A stretch of 64,000 nucleotides of DNA from Thalassovita aquimarina (lineage in GTDB: Bacteria; Pseudomonadota; Alphaproteobacteria; Rhodobacterales; Rhodobacteraceae): positions 1 to 64,000 of the forward strand of contig NZ_JADMKU010000016.1 in NCBI RefSeq assembly GCF_018219815.1, given 5' to 3'. Both the position numbers and the translations under genes were made by a program. Shown in pieces: positions 42,186 to 50,604 of this stretch. Positions within the stretch are counted from its first letter, which is position 1, and each line of letters starts with the position of its first letter. A model generated the notes under the pieces. That model was not told the origin of the DNA. It did not search any database and saw only the letters and a program-made list of their open reading frames with translations.

Positions 42186-43905
42186 CCTGCTGCTGGGCGG
42201 CCTGTTGCTGGTCCCGCAGCTGTTCGGCGATTTCTTCGCCTACCAGATCGGCCTTTACCTGATCTACGGCATCGCCGCGCAGGGGATCGGGTTCCTGTGG
42301 GGCAGGACCGGCATCCTGCCACTGGGGCAGGCGCTGTTCTTCGGGGTGGCCGCCTATGCCACCGCCCACGCGCTGCGCGACGTCGACGGATTGGCGGCGC
42401 AGTTGGGGCTGGCGGTGCTGGTGCTGGGCGGCATCGTGGCGGTGGCCTTTGCCATCGCGGCGCTGATTTTCCGCGGCCGCAGCGACAGCGGGCCTTATTT
42501 TTCGCTGATCACGCTGGCATTGGTGATGGCTGGCGAACAGATCGCCAATACCGCCACCGGGCTGACCGGCGGGTTCAACGGGCTGAGCGGCTATGACAGC
42601 CTTGGCGGGCTCGATCCGTTCGGCAATTTCTACTACCTCGTGGTGGCTGCGGTGGTGGCGGTGTCGGCGCTGCTGCTGTGGCTCGACCGGCTGCCGGCGG
42701 TCCTGATCGCGCGGGCGGTGGCCGATAACGAACCGAGGCTGCAACTGCTGGGATTTCCCACCCATGTCATCAAGGCGCTGGCCTTTGCCTTTTCGGCGCT
42801 GATCGCAGCGTTGGCGGGCGGGCTTTTCGCGTCGCATCAGGGCATCGTGACGCCGACCTCGATCGGGTTCGCCCTGTCCACCGAGCTGGTCATCCTGACC
42901 GCCGTCGGCGGACGGTTCCACGTCTTTGGGCCGCTGTTGGGGGCGGTGCTGGTCGGGCTGGCCTCGGCCGAACTGCGCGACAGTTTTCCCTATTGGGAAA
43001 TCTGCCTGGCGCTGGCCTTCGTGCTGGTGGTGCTGAAGGCGCCGGGCGGCTTGGGGGAAATCCTCGGCCGGCTGTATCACCGGATCCTTCCGCGCAAGCC
43101 ATGCAAGCTGCCGGAGCCTGTGCAGGCACCGGTGTCGCGGGCAGGGGAAGCCCCGGCGCCGCTGCGGTTCGACGATGTCGAATTGCGGGTCGGCGTGGTG
43201 CGGATCCTGAACGGGGTGCGGTTCGAAACCCCCGCCTCGGGCATCGTCGGGGTGATCGGGCCGAACGGCGCGGGCAAGACCAGCCTGCTGAACACCATCA
43301 CCGGCAACCTGCCGCCCACAGGCGGGCGCATCCTGCTGGGCGACCGGCGCGCCGTCGGGTTGCCGCCGCACCGGGCGTTGGGGCTTGGCATCGGGCGCAA
43401 GCTGCAGGTGCCCTCGGTGTTTTTTTCGATGAGCGTGGCGGAAAACCTTGCCATCGCGATGATGGCCGGGCGGGCGCGCTGGCGCGATTACCTGCGGCCT
43501 TCGCCGCTTGGATGGCGTGCGCCGGGGCTGGACGCGGTGCTGGACACCCCGGCGGTGCCGTTGCGGGCGGAACTTGACCGCCCGGTGGGGGCGCTGCCGC
43601 AGGGCCACCGGCAATTCCTTGAATTCGCCATGACCACCGCCGCCGAACCGCGGGTTCTGCTGCTGGACGAACCCTGTGCCGGGCTGTCGCATGACGAAAC
43701 CACGCTGATGACCGATCTGGTGCGCCGGTTTCAGGCCGATACCGGCGGGTTGGTGATCATGATCGAACATGACATGGCCATCGTCGAGGCGCTTTCCGAC
43801 AAGGTTCTGGTGCTGCATCAGGGCCGGGTTCTGGCCTTTGACAGCTATGACGCGGTGCGCGCCGATCCGGCTGTGCAGGCGGTGTATGCGGGGGGAACGA
43901 AATGA
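42160..43905 (+). CDS. Fused ABC permease-ATPase (LivM-LivG fusion)
   Basis: A 581-residue fusion. Residues about 1-310 are a LivM-type permease with the signature GRTGILPLGQALFFGVAAYA. After a short linker (about 315-335) an ABC ATPase begins with RFDDVELRVG, Walker A GPNGAGKTS, Walker B VLLLDEPCAGLS and the H-loop MIEHDM. The usual LSGGQ reads LPQGHRQFLE, a LivG-typical variant. Both parts are complete and in one frame with no stop between them. The ATGA overlap links it to the LivF gene. Confidence 0.88.
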   Translation: MASVLLPVSLLLGGLLLVPQLFGDFFAYQIGLYLIYGIAAQGIGFLWGRTGILPLGQALFFGVAAYATAHALRDVDGLAAQLGLAVLVLGGIVAVAFAIAALIFRGRSDSGPYFSLITLALVMAGEQIANTATGLTGGFNGLSGYDSLGGLDPFGNFYYLVVAAVVAVSALLLWLDRLPAVLIARAVADNEPRLQLLGFPTHVIKALAFAFSALIAALAGGLFASHQGIVTPTSIGFALSTELVILTAVGGRFHVFGPLLGAVLVGLASAELRDSFPYWEICLALAFVLVVLKAPGGLGEILGRLYHRILPRKPCKLPEPVQAPVSRAGEAPAPLRFDDVELRVGVVRILNGVRFETPASGIVGVIGPNGAGKTSLLNTITGNLPPTGGRILLGDRRAVGLPPHRALGLGIGRKLQVPSVFFSMSVAENLAIAMMAGRARWRDYLRPSPLGWRAPGLDAVLDTPAVPLRAELDRPVGALPQGHRQFLEFAMTTAAEPRVLLLDEPCAGLSHDETTLMTDLVRRFQADTGGLVIMIEHDMAIVEALSDKVLVLHQGRVLAFDSYDAVRADPAVQAVYAGGTK

Positions 43906-44585
43906 GCGGGCTGCTGGCAATAGACACCCTGACCGGGGGCTATCACGACACCAATGTGGTGTTCGACGTTTCCGTCCAGGTCGCGCCGGGGCAGGTACTG
44001 GGCCTGTTCGGACGCAACGGCGTGGGCAAGACGACGCTGGCCCGGCTGGTACAGGGCGGGCTGCGCCCGGCTACGGGCGACATCCGGCTGGGCGGCCGGT
44101 CGGTGACCGGGCTGGCGGCGTATGAGCGGCGCGCGCTCGGGCTGGGATACATGCCGCAGACCGGGATGGTGTTCGACGACATGAGCGTGCGCGACAACCT
44201 GTATCTTGGCGAAAACCGCTGCCCGCCAGATGCCTATTTCGACCGCTTCCCGCGGCTGGCCGAAAGGTTGGACCAGAAGGCCGGGTCGATGTCGGGCGGC
44301 GAACGCAAGATCCTGGCCTTCGTCCGCACCATGATCGAGGATACCGGCCTGCTGGTGCTGGACGAACCGTCGGAAGGGGTGCAGCCGGAAAACATCGACC
44401 ACATGGCCGATTGCCTGAAGGAACGGGCGCGGGACGGGGCCGGCATCATCCTGATCGAGCAGAACATGACCTTCCTGACGCAGGTCGCCGACAGCTATCT
44501 GGGTCTGGATGCCGGGCGCGTCTGCCTGCGCGGCGATGCCGGCGAGGTGACGGATGGGCAGATCAAGGCGGCGCTGGCGATCTGA
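43902..44585 (+). CDS. ABC transporter ATP-binding protein, LivF type
   Basis: A 227-residue ABC ATPase with Walker A GRNGVGKTT, signature MSGGERKILAFVRTM and Walker B LLVLDEPSEGVQ, the latter two typical for LivF/UrtE. It pairs with the ATPase half of the preceding fusion protein. It is the last gene of the amidase-linked import operon; a convergent hairpin follows its stop codon. Confidence 0.9.
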   Translation: MSGLLAIDTLTGGYHDTNVVFDVSVQVAPGQVLGLFGRNGVGKTTLARLVQGGLRPATGDIRLGGRSVTGLAAYERRALGLGYMPQTGMVFDDMSVRDNLYLGENRCPPDAYFDRFPRLAERLDQKAGSMSGGERKILAFVRTMIEDTGLLVLDEPSEGVQPENIDHMADCLKERARDGAGIILIEQNMTFLTQVADSYLGLDAGRVCLRGDAGEVTDGQIKAALAI

Positions 44586-44595
44586 CCGTGGCCGA

Positions 44596-44619
44596 ACCGG
44601 CGGTTGCCCGGCCGCCGGT
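44596..44619. terminator. Convergent hairpin between livF-like and macB-like genes
   Basis: ACCGGCGG (44596-44603) pairs perfectly with CCGCCGGT (44612-44619) around an 8-nt loop, placed between two converging stop codons. No T-tract is present, so it may act as a weak or Rho-assisted terminator for both strands. Confidence 0.5.
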
Positions 44620-44620
44620 G

Positions 44621-45829
44621 CTAGTGGCGCAACGCTTCGATCGGGTCCATCTGCGCCGCCCGGCGGGCCGGGAAATAGCCGAAGACGACGCCGACCAGCA
44701 CCGAGAAGGCAAAGGCGATCAGCACGATCTGCGGGTCGATCACGAAGGGCACGTTCAGCATGTTCGACCCCAGGGCGCCGAAGGCCAGCCCCAGCACCAC
44801 GCCGATCACCCCGCCAAGCCCCGACAGCACCACCGCTTCGACCAAGAACTGCATCAGCACCTGGCGGGCCTGCGCGCCCACAGCCATGCGGATGCCGATT
44901 TCCCGCGTCCGTTCGGTGACCGACACCAGCATGATGTTCATGATGCCGATACCGCCGACCAGCAGGCTGACCGCCGCCACCGTCGACAGAAGCCCGGTCA
45001 GGACGTCGGTGATCCCGGTCAGCATCGATGCCATTTCCTCCATCCCGCGGATGGAAAAATCGTCCTCTTCCCCCGGACCGATGCGGCGCATTTCGCGCAA
45101 CAGCGCGGTCAGGTCGTCGGTGGCCCGGTCGGTGGAAAACCCGTCGCGCACCGCGATGAAGACCAGCCGGACATCAGAGGTGCCGGCGATGCGCCGGGCG
45201 AAGGTGCGGAAGGGAACGATCACGATATCGTCCTGATCGGTACCGAAGGAGGATGCGCCCTTGGCTTCGAGAACCCCCACCACGTTGCACGACAGCGTGC
45301 CGAGCCGGATGGTTTCGCCGACCGCATCGGCACTGCCGAAGAGTTCCGCGCGCAGGGTGTCGCCGAGGATGCAGACCTGCTTTCCGGAATCCTCCTCGGC
45401 GCGGGTGAAGCCGCGGCCCTGCGTGATGGCCCAGTCGGTGGTCTGCAGGTAGTTCATAGTGGTGCCGGTGACCTGGGTGCGGTAATTGACGTTGCCGAAC
45501 ACCGCCACCATCGACGAAGAGGTCGTCGGCGCGGCGGTTTCGACGCTGGCCAGCTGGTCGATGATGGTGTCGATATCGCGTTCATCGAAGGCGCGCGCGG
45601 TGTTGGTGTTGGCACTGGGCCCGAAACGCGCCTGTCCCGGGGTCAGCATCAGCAGGTTGGCGCCCAGCTTTTCGATATCCTCGGTCACCTGCGCGGTCGA
45701 TCCGCGCCCCAGCGTGACCATGGTGATCACCGCCGCCACGCCGATCACCACGCCCAGCACGGTCAGGAAGGACCGCATCGGGTTGCGCAGGATCGCCTGC
45801 ACCGCGAGCTTCACGGTTTCCCAGAACAT
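44621..45829 (-). CDS. MacB-type ABC transporter permease
   Basis: A 402-residue FtsX/MacB-type permease. It starts with a transmembrane helix in RSFLTVLGVVIGVAAVITM, followed by a large periplasmic domain (about 45-270). Three more helices follow, with the MacB motif GGIGIMNIMLVSVTERTREIG and the C-terminal FGYFPARRAA. In E. coli MacB permease and ATPase are one protein; here they are separate. It probably exports a lipophilic molecule or peptide with the adaptor upstream. Its start overlaps the ATPase stop by one base. Confidence 0.88.
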   Translation of the reverse strand: MFWETVKLAVQAILRNPMRSFLTVLGVVIGVAAVITMVTLGRGSTAQVTEDIEKLGANLLMLTPGQARFGPSANTNTARAFDERDIDTIIDQLASVETAAPTTSSSMVAVFGNVNYRTQVTGTTMNYLQTTDWAITQGRGFTRAEEDSGKQVCILGDTLRAELFGSADAVGETIRLGTLSCNVVGVLEAKGASSFGTDQDDIVIVPFRTFARRIAGTSDVRLVFIAVRDGFSTDRATDDLTALLREMRRIGPGEEDDFSIRGMEEMASMLTGITDVLTGLLSTVAAVSLLVGGIGIMNIMLVSVTERTREIGIRMAVGAQARQVLMQFLVEAVVLSGLGGVIGVVLGLAFGALGSNMLNVPFVIDPQIVLIAFAFSVLVGVVFGYFPARRAAQMDPIEALRH

Positions 45830-46566
45830 CAGCCGCGCCCTCCGCCGGTCTTGCGCATGGACGCGACGCGCCCGTCGACCATCCAGACCACCCGGTCGGC
45901 GAATTCGGCCATGTCTTCTTCGTGGGTCACCATGACGATGGTCAGCCCGTCTTCGCGGTTGAGCCTTTGCAGCAGTTCGACGATTTCGGTCGACCGCTTG
46001 GTGTCGAGATTGCCGGTCGGTTCATCGGCCAGCACCACGCTGGGACCGCCGGCCAGCGCGCGGGCGATCGCCACCCGCTGCTGTTCGCCGCCCGACATCT
46101 GCGACGGGTCGTGCCGGGCCCGGTGGACCAGCCCGACCTTGTCCAGCGCCGCGATGGCGCGGGCATCGCGTTCGGCGCGCGGCTTGCCCTGATAGATCAT
46201 CGGCAGTTCGACATTCTGCAGCGCCGTCATCCGCGGCAGCAGGTTGTAGCCCTGAAACACGAAGCCAAGGTAATGCCGCCGCAGCAGGGCGCGCTGATCG
46301 CGGGTCAGGTTGGCGACATCGACGCCCTTGAACAGGTACTGCCCGACGCTTGGCCGGTCGAGGCAGCCCATCACGTTCAGCGCTGTCGACTTGCCCGATC
46401 CGGACGGGCCCATGATCGCCACGAAATCGCCCTTGGCGATGTCCAGCGTGACCCCATCGAGCGCCCGCACCCGTGCGTCGCCGCGCCCGTAGATGCGGGT
46501 GATGTCGCGAAAGGCGATGACGGGGTCGGGCCGGTCAGTCGGCAACGAAGCGGTCGGTGATGACAA
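45829..46566 (-). CDS. MacB-type ABC transporter ATP-binding protein
   Basis: A 245-residue ATPase with Walker A GPSGSGKST, the signature MSGGEQQRVAIARALA, Walker B VVLADEPTGNLD and a His-switch in MVTHEEDMA. It belongs to the LolD/MacB cluster of mechanotransmission ABC systems. The first codons overlap the 3' end of the adaptor gene by 32 bp, indicating one operon. An internal start a few codons later is possible. Confidence 0.9.
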   Translation of the reverse strand: MSSPTASLPTDRPDPVIAFRDITRIYGRGDARVRALDGVTLDIAKGDFVAIMGPSGSGKSTALNVMGCLDRPSVGQYLFKGVDVANLTRDQRALLRRHYLGFVFQGYNLLPRMTALQNVELPMIYQGKPRAERDARAIAALDKVGLVHRARHDPSQMSGGEQQRVAIARALAGGPSVVLADEPTGNLDTKRSTEIVELLQRLNREDGLTIVMVTHEEDMAEFADRVVWMVDGRVASMRKTGGGRG

Positions 46567-47791
46567 GATCGCCCTCCTGCAACCCGCTGCCCGGCTGGAT
46601 CACGGTGACGGTGCCGTCGCTCGGGCCGGTTTCGACCCGCAGTTCCGCCGGCCCGCCGTCGCGCAGCACCCAGACCACCGGGGCGCTGTCGCCGTCGACG
46701 CGCCGGGCGCTGTCGGGGCGCCGGGAAAACACCAGTCCCAGCAAGCCGCTGCCACCTTCGTCGCCGTCGTCTTCGACCGCGACCGGCGGGGAAAAGCGCA
46801 GCGCGGCGTTCGGCACCAGCAGCGCGTCTTCGACCGAGGCGGTGACGATTTCCGCCGTCGCCGTCATCCCCGGCAGCAGCGCCATGTCGGAATTGTCCAG
46901 CGTCAGGATGCCCTTGTAGGTCACCACCCCCTCCACCGTTTCGTGGGCGAAGCGCAGCTTTGCGATTTCGGCCGGGAACACGCGGTCGTCATAGGCATCG
47001 ACGGTGAAGCGCGCCTGCTGGCCGACCTTGACGCGGCCGATATCGGCCTCGTCGATATCGATCTGTAGCTCCATCTGGGTCAGGTCCTCGGCCACGGTGA
47101 ACAGCACCGGCGCCGACAGCGAGGCGGCGACGATCTGGCCCTCTTCCGCCGCCCGGTTCAGCACCACGCCGTCGACCGGCGAACAGATGCAGGCCTTGGT
47201 CAGGTCGGTCTGCACCAATTCCAGGTTGGCAGCGGCTAGGTCGCGGTTGGCGATGGCGGATTGCAGTTCGGCCCCGGCCCGGGCGAAGGCGGCCTGCTGG
47301 CCGATCAGGACCTGTTCGGTTTCGACGCCGCGCCGCGACAATTCCTGGCCGCGTTCAAGAGTCTTGCGCGCCTCGTCGAGCGAAGCCTGCGCCAGCGTGA
47401 TCTTGGCCTCGGCCGAGGCGAGCGAGGCCTTTTGCACCGCAAGCTGTGCTTCGAGCTTACTGGTGTCGAGCGTGGCCAGCACGGTCCCGTCTTCGACCCA
47501 GTCGTTGTAGTCCACGTGCACCGCGGCGATGGTGCCGGACAATTCGCTGGAGATTTCGTACAGGTTGGTCGGTTCGATCGACCCGGTGGCGGAGACCACG
47601 ACCTCGACCCCGCCACGGCTGACCGGTTCGGTGATGTAGCGCACCTGCCCGTCGGGCGCGGTCGCGCGGTAGTAATAGGCCCCGCCGGCCAAGATCGCCG
47701 CCAGCACGGCAAGACCGATCCAGCGCCAGGGACGCCGGCGCGACACCCCGAGCGCCAGGGTTTTGGAAATATCGTCTGCGTCTGTGCTCAT
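46535..47791 (-). CDS. MacA-like periplasmic adaptor (HlyD/RND membrane fusion protein)
   Basis: A 418-residue membrane fusion protein. One N-terminal transmembrane helix (WIGLAVLAAILAGGAYYY) precedes the lipoyl half motif GTIAAVHVDYNDWVEDG, a coiled-coil hairpin (about 120-200) and beta-barrel parts. It connects the MacB-like permease with an outer-membrane TolC-like channel, not seen here. ATG 47791 is preferred, with GGAGATCCGAGG upstream; the longer frame to 47896 lacks homology. Confidence 0.88.
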   Translation of the reverse strand: MSTDADDISKTLALGVSRRRPWRWIGLAVLAAILAGGAYYYRATAPDGQVRYITEPVSRGGVEVVVSATGSIEPTNLYEISSELSGTIAAVHVDYNDWVEDGTVLATLDTSKLEAQLAVQKASLASAEAKITLAQASLDEARKTLERGQELSRRGVETEQVLIGQQAAFARAGAELQSAIANRDLAAANLELVQTDLTKACICSPVDGVVLNRAAEEGQIVAASLSAPVLFTVAEDLTQMELQIDIDEADIGRVKVGQQARFTVDAYDDRVFPAEIAKLRFAHETVEGVVTYKGILTLDNSDMALLPGMTATAEIVTASVEDALLVPNAALRFSPPVAVEDDGDEGGSGLLGLVFSRRPDSARRVDGDSAPVVWVLRDGGPAELRVETGPSDGTVTVIQPGSGLQEGDLVITDRFVAD

Positions 47792-48044
47792 GCCTCGGAT
47801 CTCCAGGGCGGTTCCGGCGAATCTCTGCCGGTCTTGCTTCAACGGTCGCAGTGTAGCGGTTCCGTCGCAAGAAATTCGTTCTGCCGGTCCGGGCATGGTG
47901 GGGGCGGGCGCCGGGCCGGTTTTTCACCATCGGACCGGGGCGTCGGGCGCATCATCGTGTTGCGGCGGATGGCGTTGGCCCCAGTTGTGATCTTTCGTCG
48001 CAGGGCGGCTTTTACGGCGGCGAAGCCCTTGCGCGGATACCCGC

Positions 48045-48064
48045 ATATGCGTATGGGCGCATAT
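48045..48064 (+). promoter_or_regulatory. ArsR-type operator overlapping the arsR leader
   Basis: ATATGCG (48045-48051) and CGCATAT (48058-48064) form a perfect 7+7 inverted repeat with a 6-nt spacer, immediately before AGGAGG (48065-48070) of the ArsR-family gene. ArsR/SmtB proteins bind this kind of imperfect AT-rich dyad. It implies autorepression of the three-gene operon. Confidence 0.7.
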
Positions 48065-48075
48065 AGGAGGCCCAA

Positions 48076-48366
48076 ATGATCCTGACTGTCCTGAACGCCC
48101 TGTCCGAACCCACGCGATTGAACGCGATGCATGTGCTTGCCGATCACGGCGAACATTGCGTTTGCGAATTGATGGAGCGCTGCTCGGCCACGCAATCGCG
48201 AATGTCGCGGCACATGGGCGTGCTGAAATCGGCTGGGCTGGTGATCGACCGGCGCGATGCGCAATGGGTCCGTTACCGGATCAATCCCGATCTTCCGGCG
48301 GATGTCGCCGCCGCGGTCGAAGCCATTCTGGCCTGCCGCAGGAACCAGGAAAGGAAAGCAGCATGA
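48076..48366 (+). CDS. ArsR-family metalloregulator with CVC motif
   Basis: A 96-residue ArsR/SmtB repressor. Cys28 and Cys30 in EHCVCELMERC, with Cys36, resemble the ELCVCDL metal-binding box of ArsR, which senses As(III) or Sb(III). The recognition helix is SATQSRMSRHMGVLK. It overlaps the permease gene by ATGA and lies under the dyad just upstream. The neighbouring permease suggests a response to organo-arsenical or other thiophilic stress. Confidence 0.85.
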   Translation: MILTVLNALSEPTRLNAMHVLADHGEHCVCELMERCSATQSRMSRHMGVLKSAGLVIDRRDAQWVRYRINPDLPADVAAAVEAILACRRNQERKAA

Positions 48367-49421
48367 CAAGCGATGTATCGACGCCGCATCCCGACCGGCC
48401 TGAATGGCAATGGCATCTGGGCGTTGTCGGCTTCGTCGTGGCCTGGTGGCTGGTCTATCAGCAACTGGTGCCGTTTGCCGAATGGCTGGTGGCGCTGCTG
48501 CCTGTCGAGCGTGCCAGCCATACCGGCGAGGCGCTGGCTTTCTTCTTCTACGACGTGCCCAAGGTGATGATGCTGCTGACGCTGATCGTTTTCGCGATGG
48601 GCGTGGTGCGCAGTTTCTTCAGCCCGGAAAAGACCCGCGCGGTGCTGTCCGGGCGGCGCGAGGGGATCGGTAACGTGCTGGCCTCGGGGCTGGGCGTCCT
48701 GACCCCGTTCTGTTCCTGTTCGGCGGTGCCGCTGTTTATCGGTTTCGTGTCGGCCGGGGTGCCGTTGGGGGTGACCTTTTCCTTCCTCATCGCGGCGCCG
48801 ATGGTCAACGAGGTCGCCCTGGTCCTGCTGTTCGGGCTGGTCGGCTGGAAAGTGGCGCTGACCTATCTCGGTTTCGGTCTGGCCATCGCCGTTGTGGCGG
48901 GGCTCATCATCGGCAAGCTGCGGCTGGAAGGCTGGTTGCAGGACTGGGTGCGCGACATCCATTCCGGCGCCAATGTGCCGGAGATGCTGGAAGGTGAACA
49001 GTTGACGATGAGCGACCGTTACCGGCTGGGCATTGAGGCGGTGCGCGAGGTTTTCGCCAAGGTCTGGATCTGGATCATCGCCGGCATCGGCATGGGCGCG
49101 TTGATCCACGGCTATGTCCCCGAGGACCTGATGGCGCGGATCATGGGGGCGGATGCCTGGTGGTCGGTGCCCGCCGCCGTGGTCATGGGCATCCCGATGT
49201 ACACCAATGCCGCCGGCGTCATCCCGATCATCGAGGCTTTGTTGGGCAAGGGCGCGGCGATCGGTACCGTTTTGGCCTTCATGATGAGCGTGATCGCGCT
49301 GTCGCTGCCCGAAATGATCATCCTGCACCAGGTCCTGAAGCTGCGCCTGATCGCCGTGTTCATCGGCACCGTCGCCTCCGGCATCCTGGCCGTGGGTTTC
49401 CTGTTCAACCTGATTTTCTGA
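48363..49421 (+). CDS. UPF0718/ArsP-type permease
   Basis: A 352-residue membrane protein with about eight helices. The motif LTPFCSCSAVPLFIGFVSAGVP is diagnostic of the permease family that includes ArsP, an exporter of trivalent organoarsenicals; its adjacent Cys pair (CSC) may bind substrate. A second half-motif is IPMYTNAAGVIPIIEALL. It begins ATG 48363, inside the ArsR stop. The linkage to ArsR and a thioredoxin-like gene supports a role in metalloid or thiol-reactive compound export. Confidence 0.85.
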   Translation: MTSDVSTPHPDRPEWQWHLGVVGFVVAWWLVYQQLVPFAEWLVALLPVERASHTGEALAFFFYDVPKVMMLLTLIVFAMGVVRSFFSPEKTRAVLSGRREGIGNVLASGLGVLTPFCSCSAVPLFIGFVSAGVPLGVTFSFLIAAPMVNEVALVLLFGLVGWKVALTYLGFGLAIAVVAGLIIGKLRLEGWLQDWVRDIHSGANVPEMLEGEQLTMSDRYRLGIEAVREVFAKVWIWIIAGIGMGALIHGYVPEDLMARIMGADAWWSVPAAVVMGIPMYTNAAGVIPIIEALLGKGAAIGTVLAFMMSVIALSLPEMIILHQVLKLRLIAVFIGTVASGILAVGFLFNLIF

Positions 49422-49430
49422 GGAACTGTC

Positions 49431-49667
49431 ATGAAAACTGTCAAAGTCTACGGCCCCGGCTGCAAGCGCTGTGAAACGACCGCCGAAATGGTACGCGAAG
49501 CCGCGTCGAAGCTGGGTGTCAAGGTCGAAGTGGAAAAGGTCACCGACCCGCGCGAAATCGCGATGGCGGGCGTGATGTCGACGCCGGGGATCACGGTCGA
49601 CGGCAAGCTGGTCCATGCGGGCGGCTTGCCGGACAAGGCAAAGCTGGACGGCTGGTTGGCGGGCTGA
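49431..49667 (+). CDS. Thioredoxin-like redox-active disulfide protein
   Basis: A 78-residue mini-thioredoxin with GPGCKRC at residues 8-14, a CxxC active site. The cis-Pro is in MSTPGITVDGK. These proteins commonly accompany UPF0718/ArsP permeases; they may reduce or deliver the substrate. It starts 9 bp after the permease stop with a GAGGAA leader. The end is convergent with pcaD. Confidence 0.88.
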   Translation: MKTVKVYGPGCKRCETTAEMVREAASKLGVKVEVEKVTDPREIAMAGVMSTPGITVDGKLVHAGGLPDKAKLDGWLAG

Positions 49668-49704
49668 GCGCCGCGCCGCCAGCGCTTCCGGGCCGGGCGC
49701 GGGA

Positions 49705-50493
49705 TTACACGTGCCCGACCTCTTTCAGGAACCCGATCAGCGTATCGGCGTATTCCTCGGGCTGTTCGACGCAGGGGATATGCCCGGCGCGGCGGATCAG
49801 GTGGAATTTCGATCCCGGGATCAGGTCGACGGTTTCGCGCACCAGGTCGGGCGGGGTCGATCCGTCATCGGACCCGGCGATGCCCAGCGTCGGCAGCCGC
49901 AACCCGCTGGTGGGCGTGTAGAAATCGGTGCCCGCGATCGCGGCGCAGCAGCCCATGTAGCCTTCTTCCGGCTGCCGGGTCATCATGTTGCGCCAGCCGG
50001 TCATTTCGGCGGTTTCGCGGAACGGGCGGGCGAACCAGCGTTCCATCGTGGCGTCTGCCAAGGCTTCGATGCCGTCCTGTTTGACCGCTTCGATCCGGTC
50101 CTGCCACATCTGCGGCTGACCGATCTTGGCCGCCGTGTTCGACAGCACCAGCGCGCGCACGAGGTCGAGCCGTTTGACCGCCAGCCCCTGCGCGATCATG
50201 CCGCCGATGGAAAGCCCGACGAAGACGCAGTCCTTGACCTGCAGGTGATCCAGCAGCCGTTCGGTATCGCGCACCAGCGTGCCCATCGAATAGGGGCCGG
50301 GCGGGCAATCGGAAAGCCCGTGGCCGCGCTTGTCGAAGCGGATGATGCGCAGTCCCTCGGGCAGGCGCGGCACGATCTTGTCCCAGAGCCGCAGATCGGT
50401 GCCGAGCGAATTGGCGAACACGATCGGCGCGCCGTCCGGGTCGCCGTCTTCGCGGTAGTGCAGCTTGATGTCTCCGAGATCGGCGATGTGCAT
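49705..50493 (-). CDS. pcaD: 3-oxoadipate enol-lactonase-like alpha/beta hydrolase
   Basis: A 262-residue alpha/beta hydrolase. The nucleophile elbow is GLSIGG (Ser95), and the segments FANSLGTDLRLWDK, FDKRGHGLSD and the late AGHIPCVEQP match PcaD, which opens 3-oxoadipate enol-lactone in the protocatechuate branch of the beta-ketoadipate pathway. The pcaB-like gene is 17 kb away, so the pathway is split. ATG 50493 is chosen with GGGGGAA upstream. Confidence 0.85.
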   Translation of the reverse strand: MHIADLGDIKLHYREDGDPDGAPIVFANSLGTDLRLWDKIVPRLPEGLRIIRFDKRGHGLSDCPPGPYSMGTLVRDTERLLDHLQVKDCVFVGLSIGGMIAQGLAVKRLDLVRALVLSNTAAKIGQPQMWQDRIEAVKQDGIEALADATMERWFARPFRETAEMTGWRNMMTRQPEEGYMGCCAAIAGTDFYTPTSGLRLPTLGIAGSDDGSTPPDLVRETVDLIPGSKFHLIRRAGHIPCVEQPEEYADTLIGFLKEVGHV

Positions 50494-50604
50494 GGCGGTT
50501 CCCCCTGCGGTCGTTTTGCCGGGAAAGTCGGGGAAAAGCGCGGCGGGGTCAAACGACATCTTCGCATTTTGCCGTCCCCCGGATCGCGCCCAATACGGCG
50601 CCCC

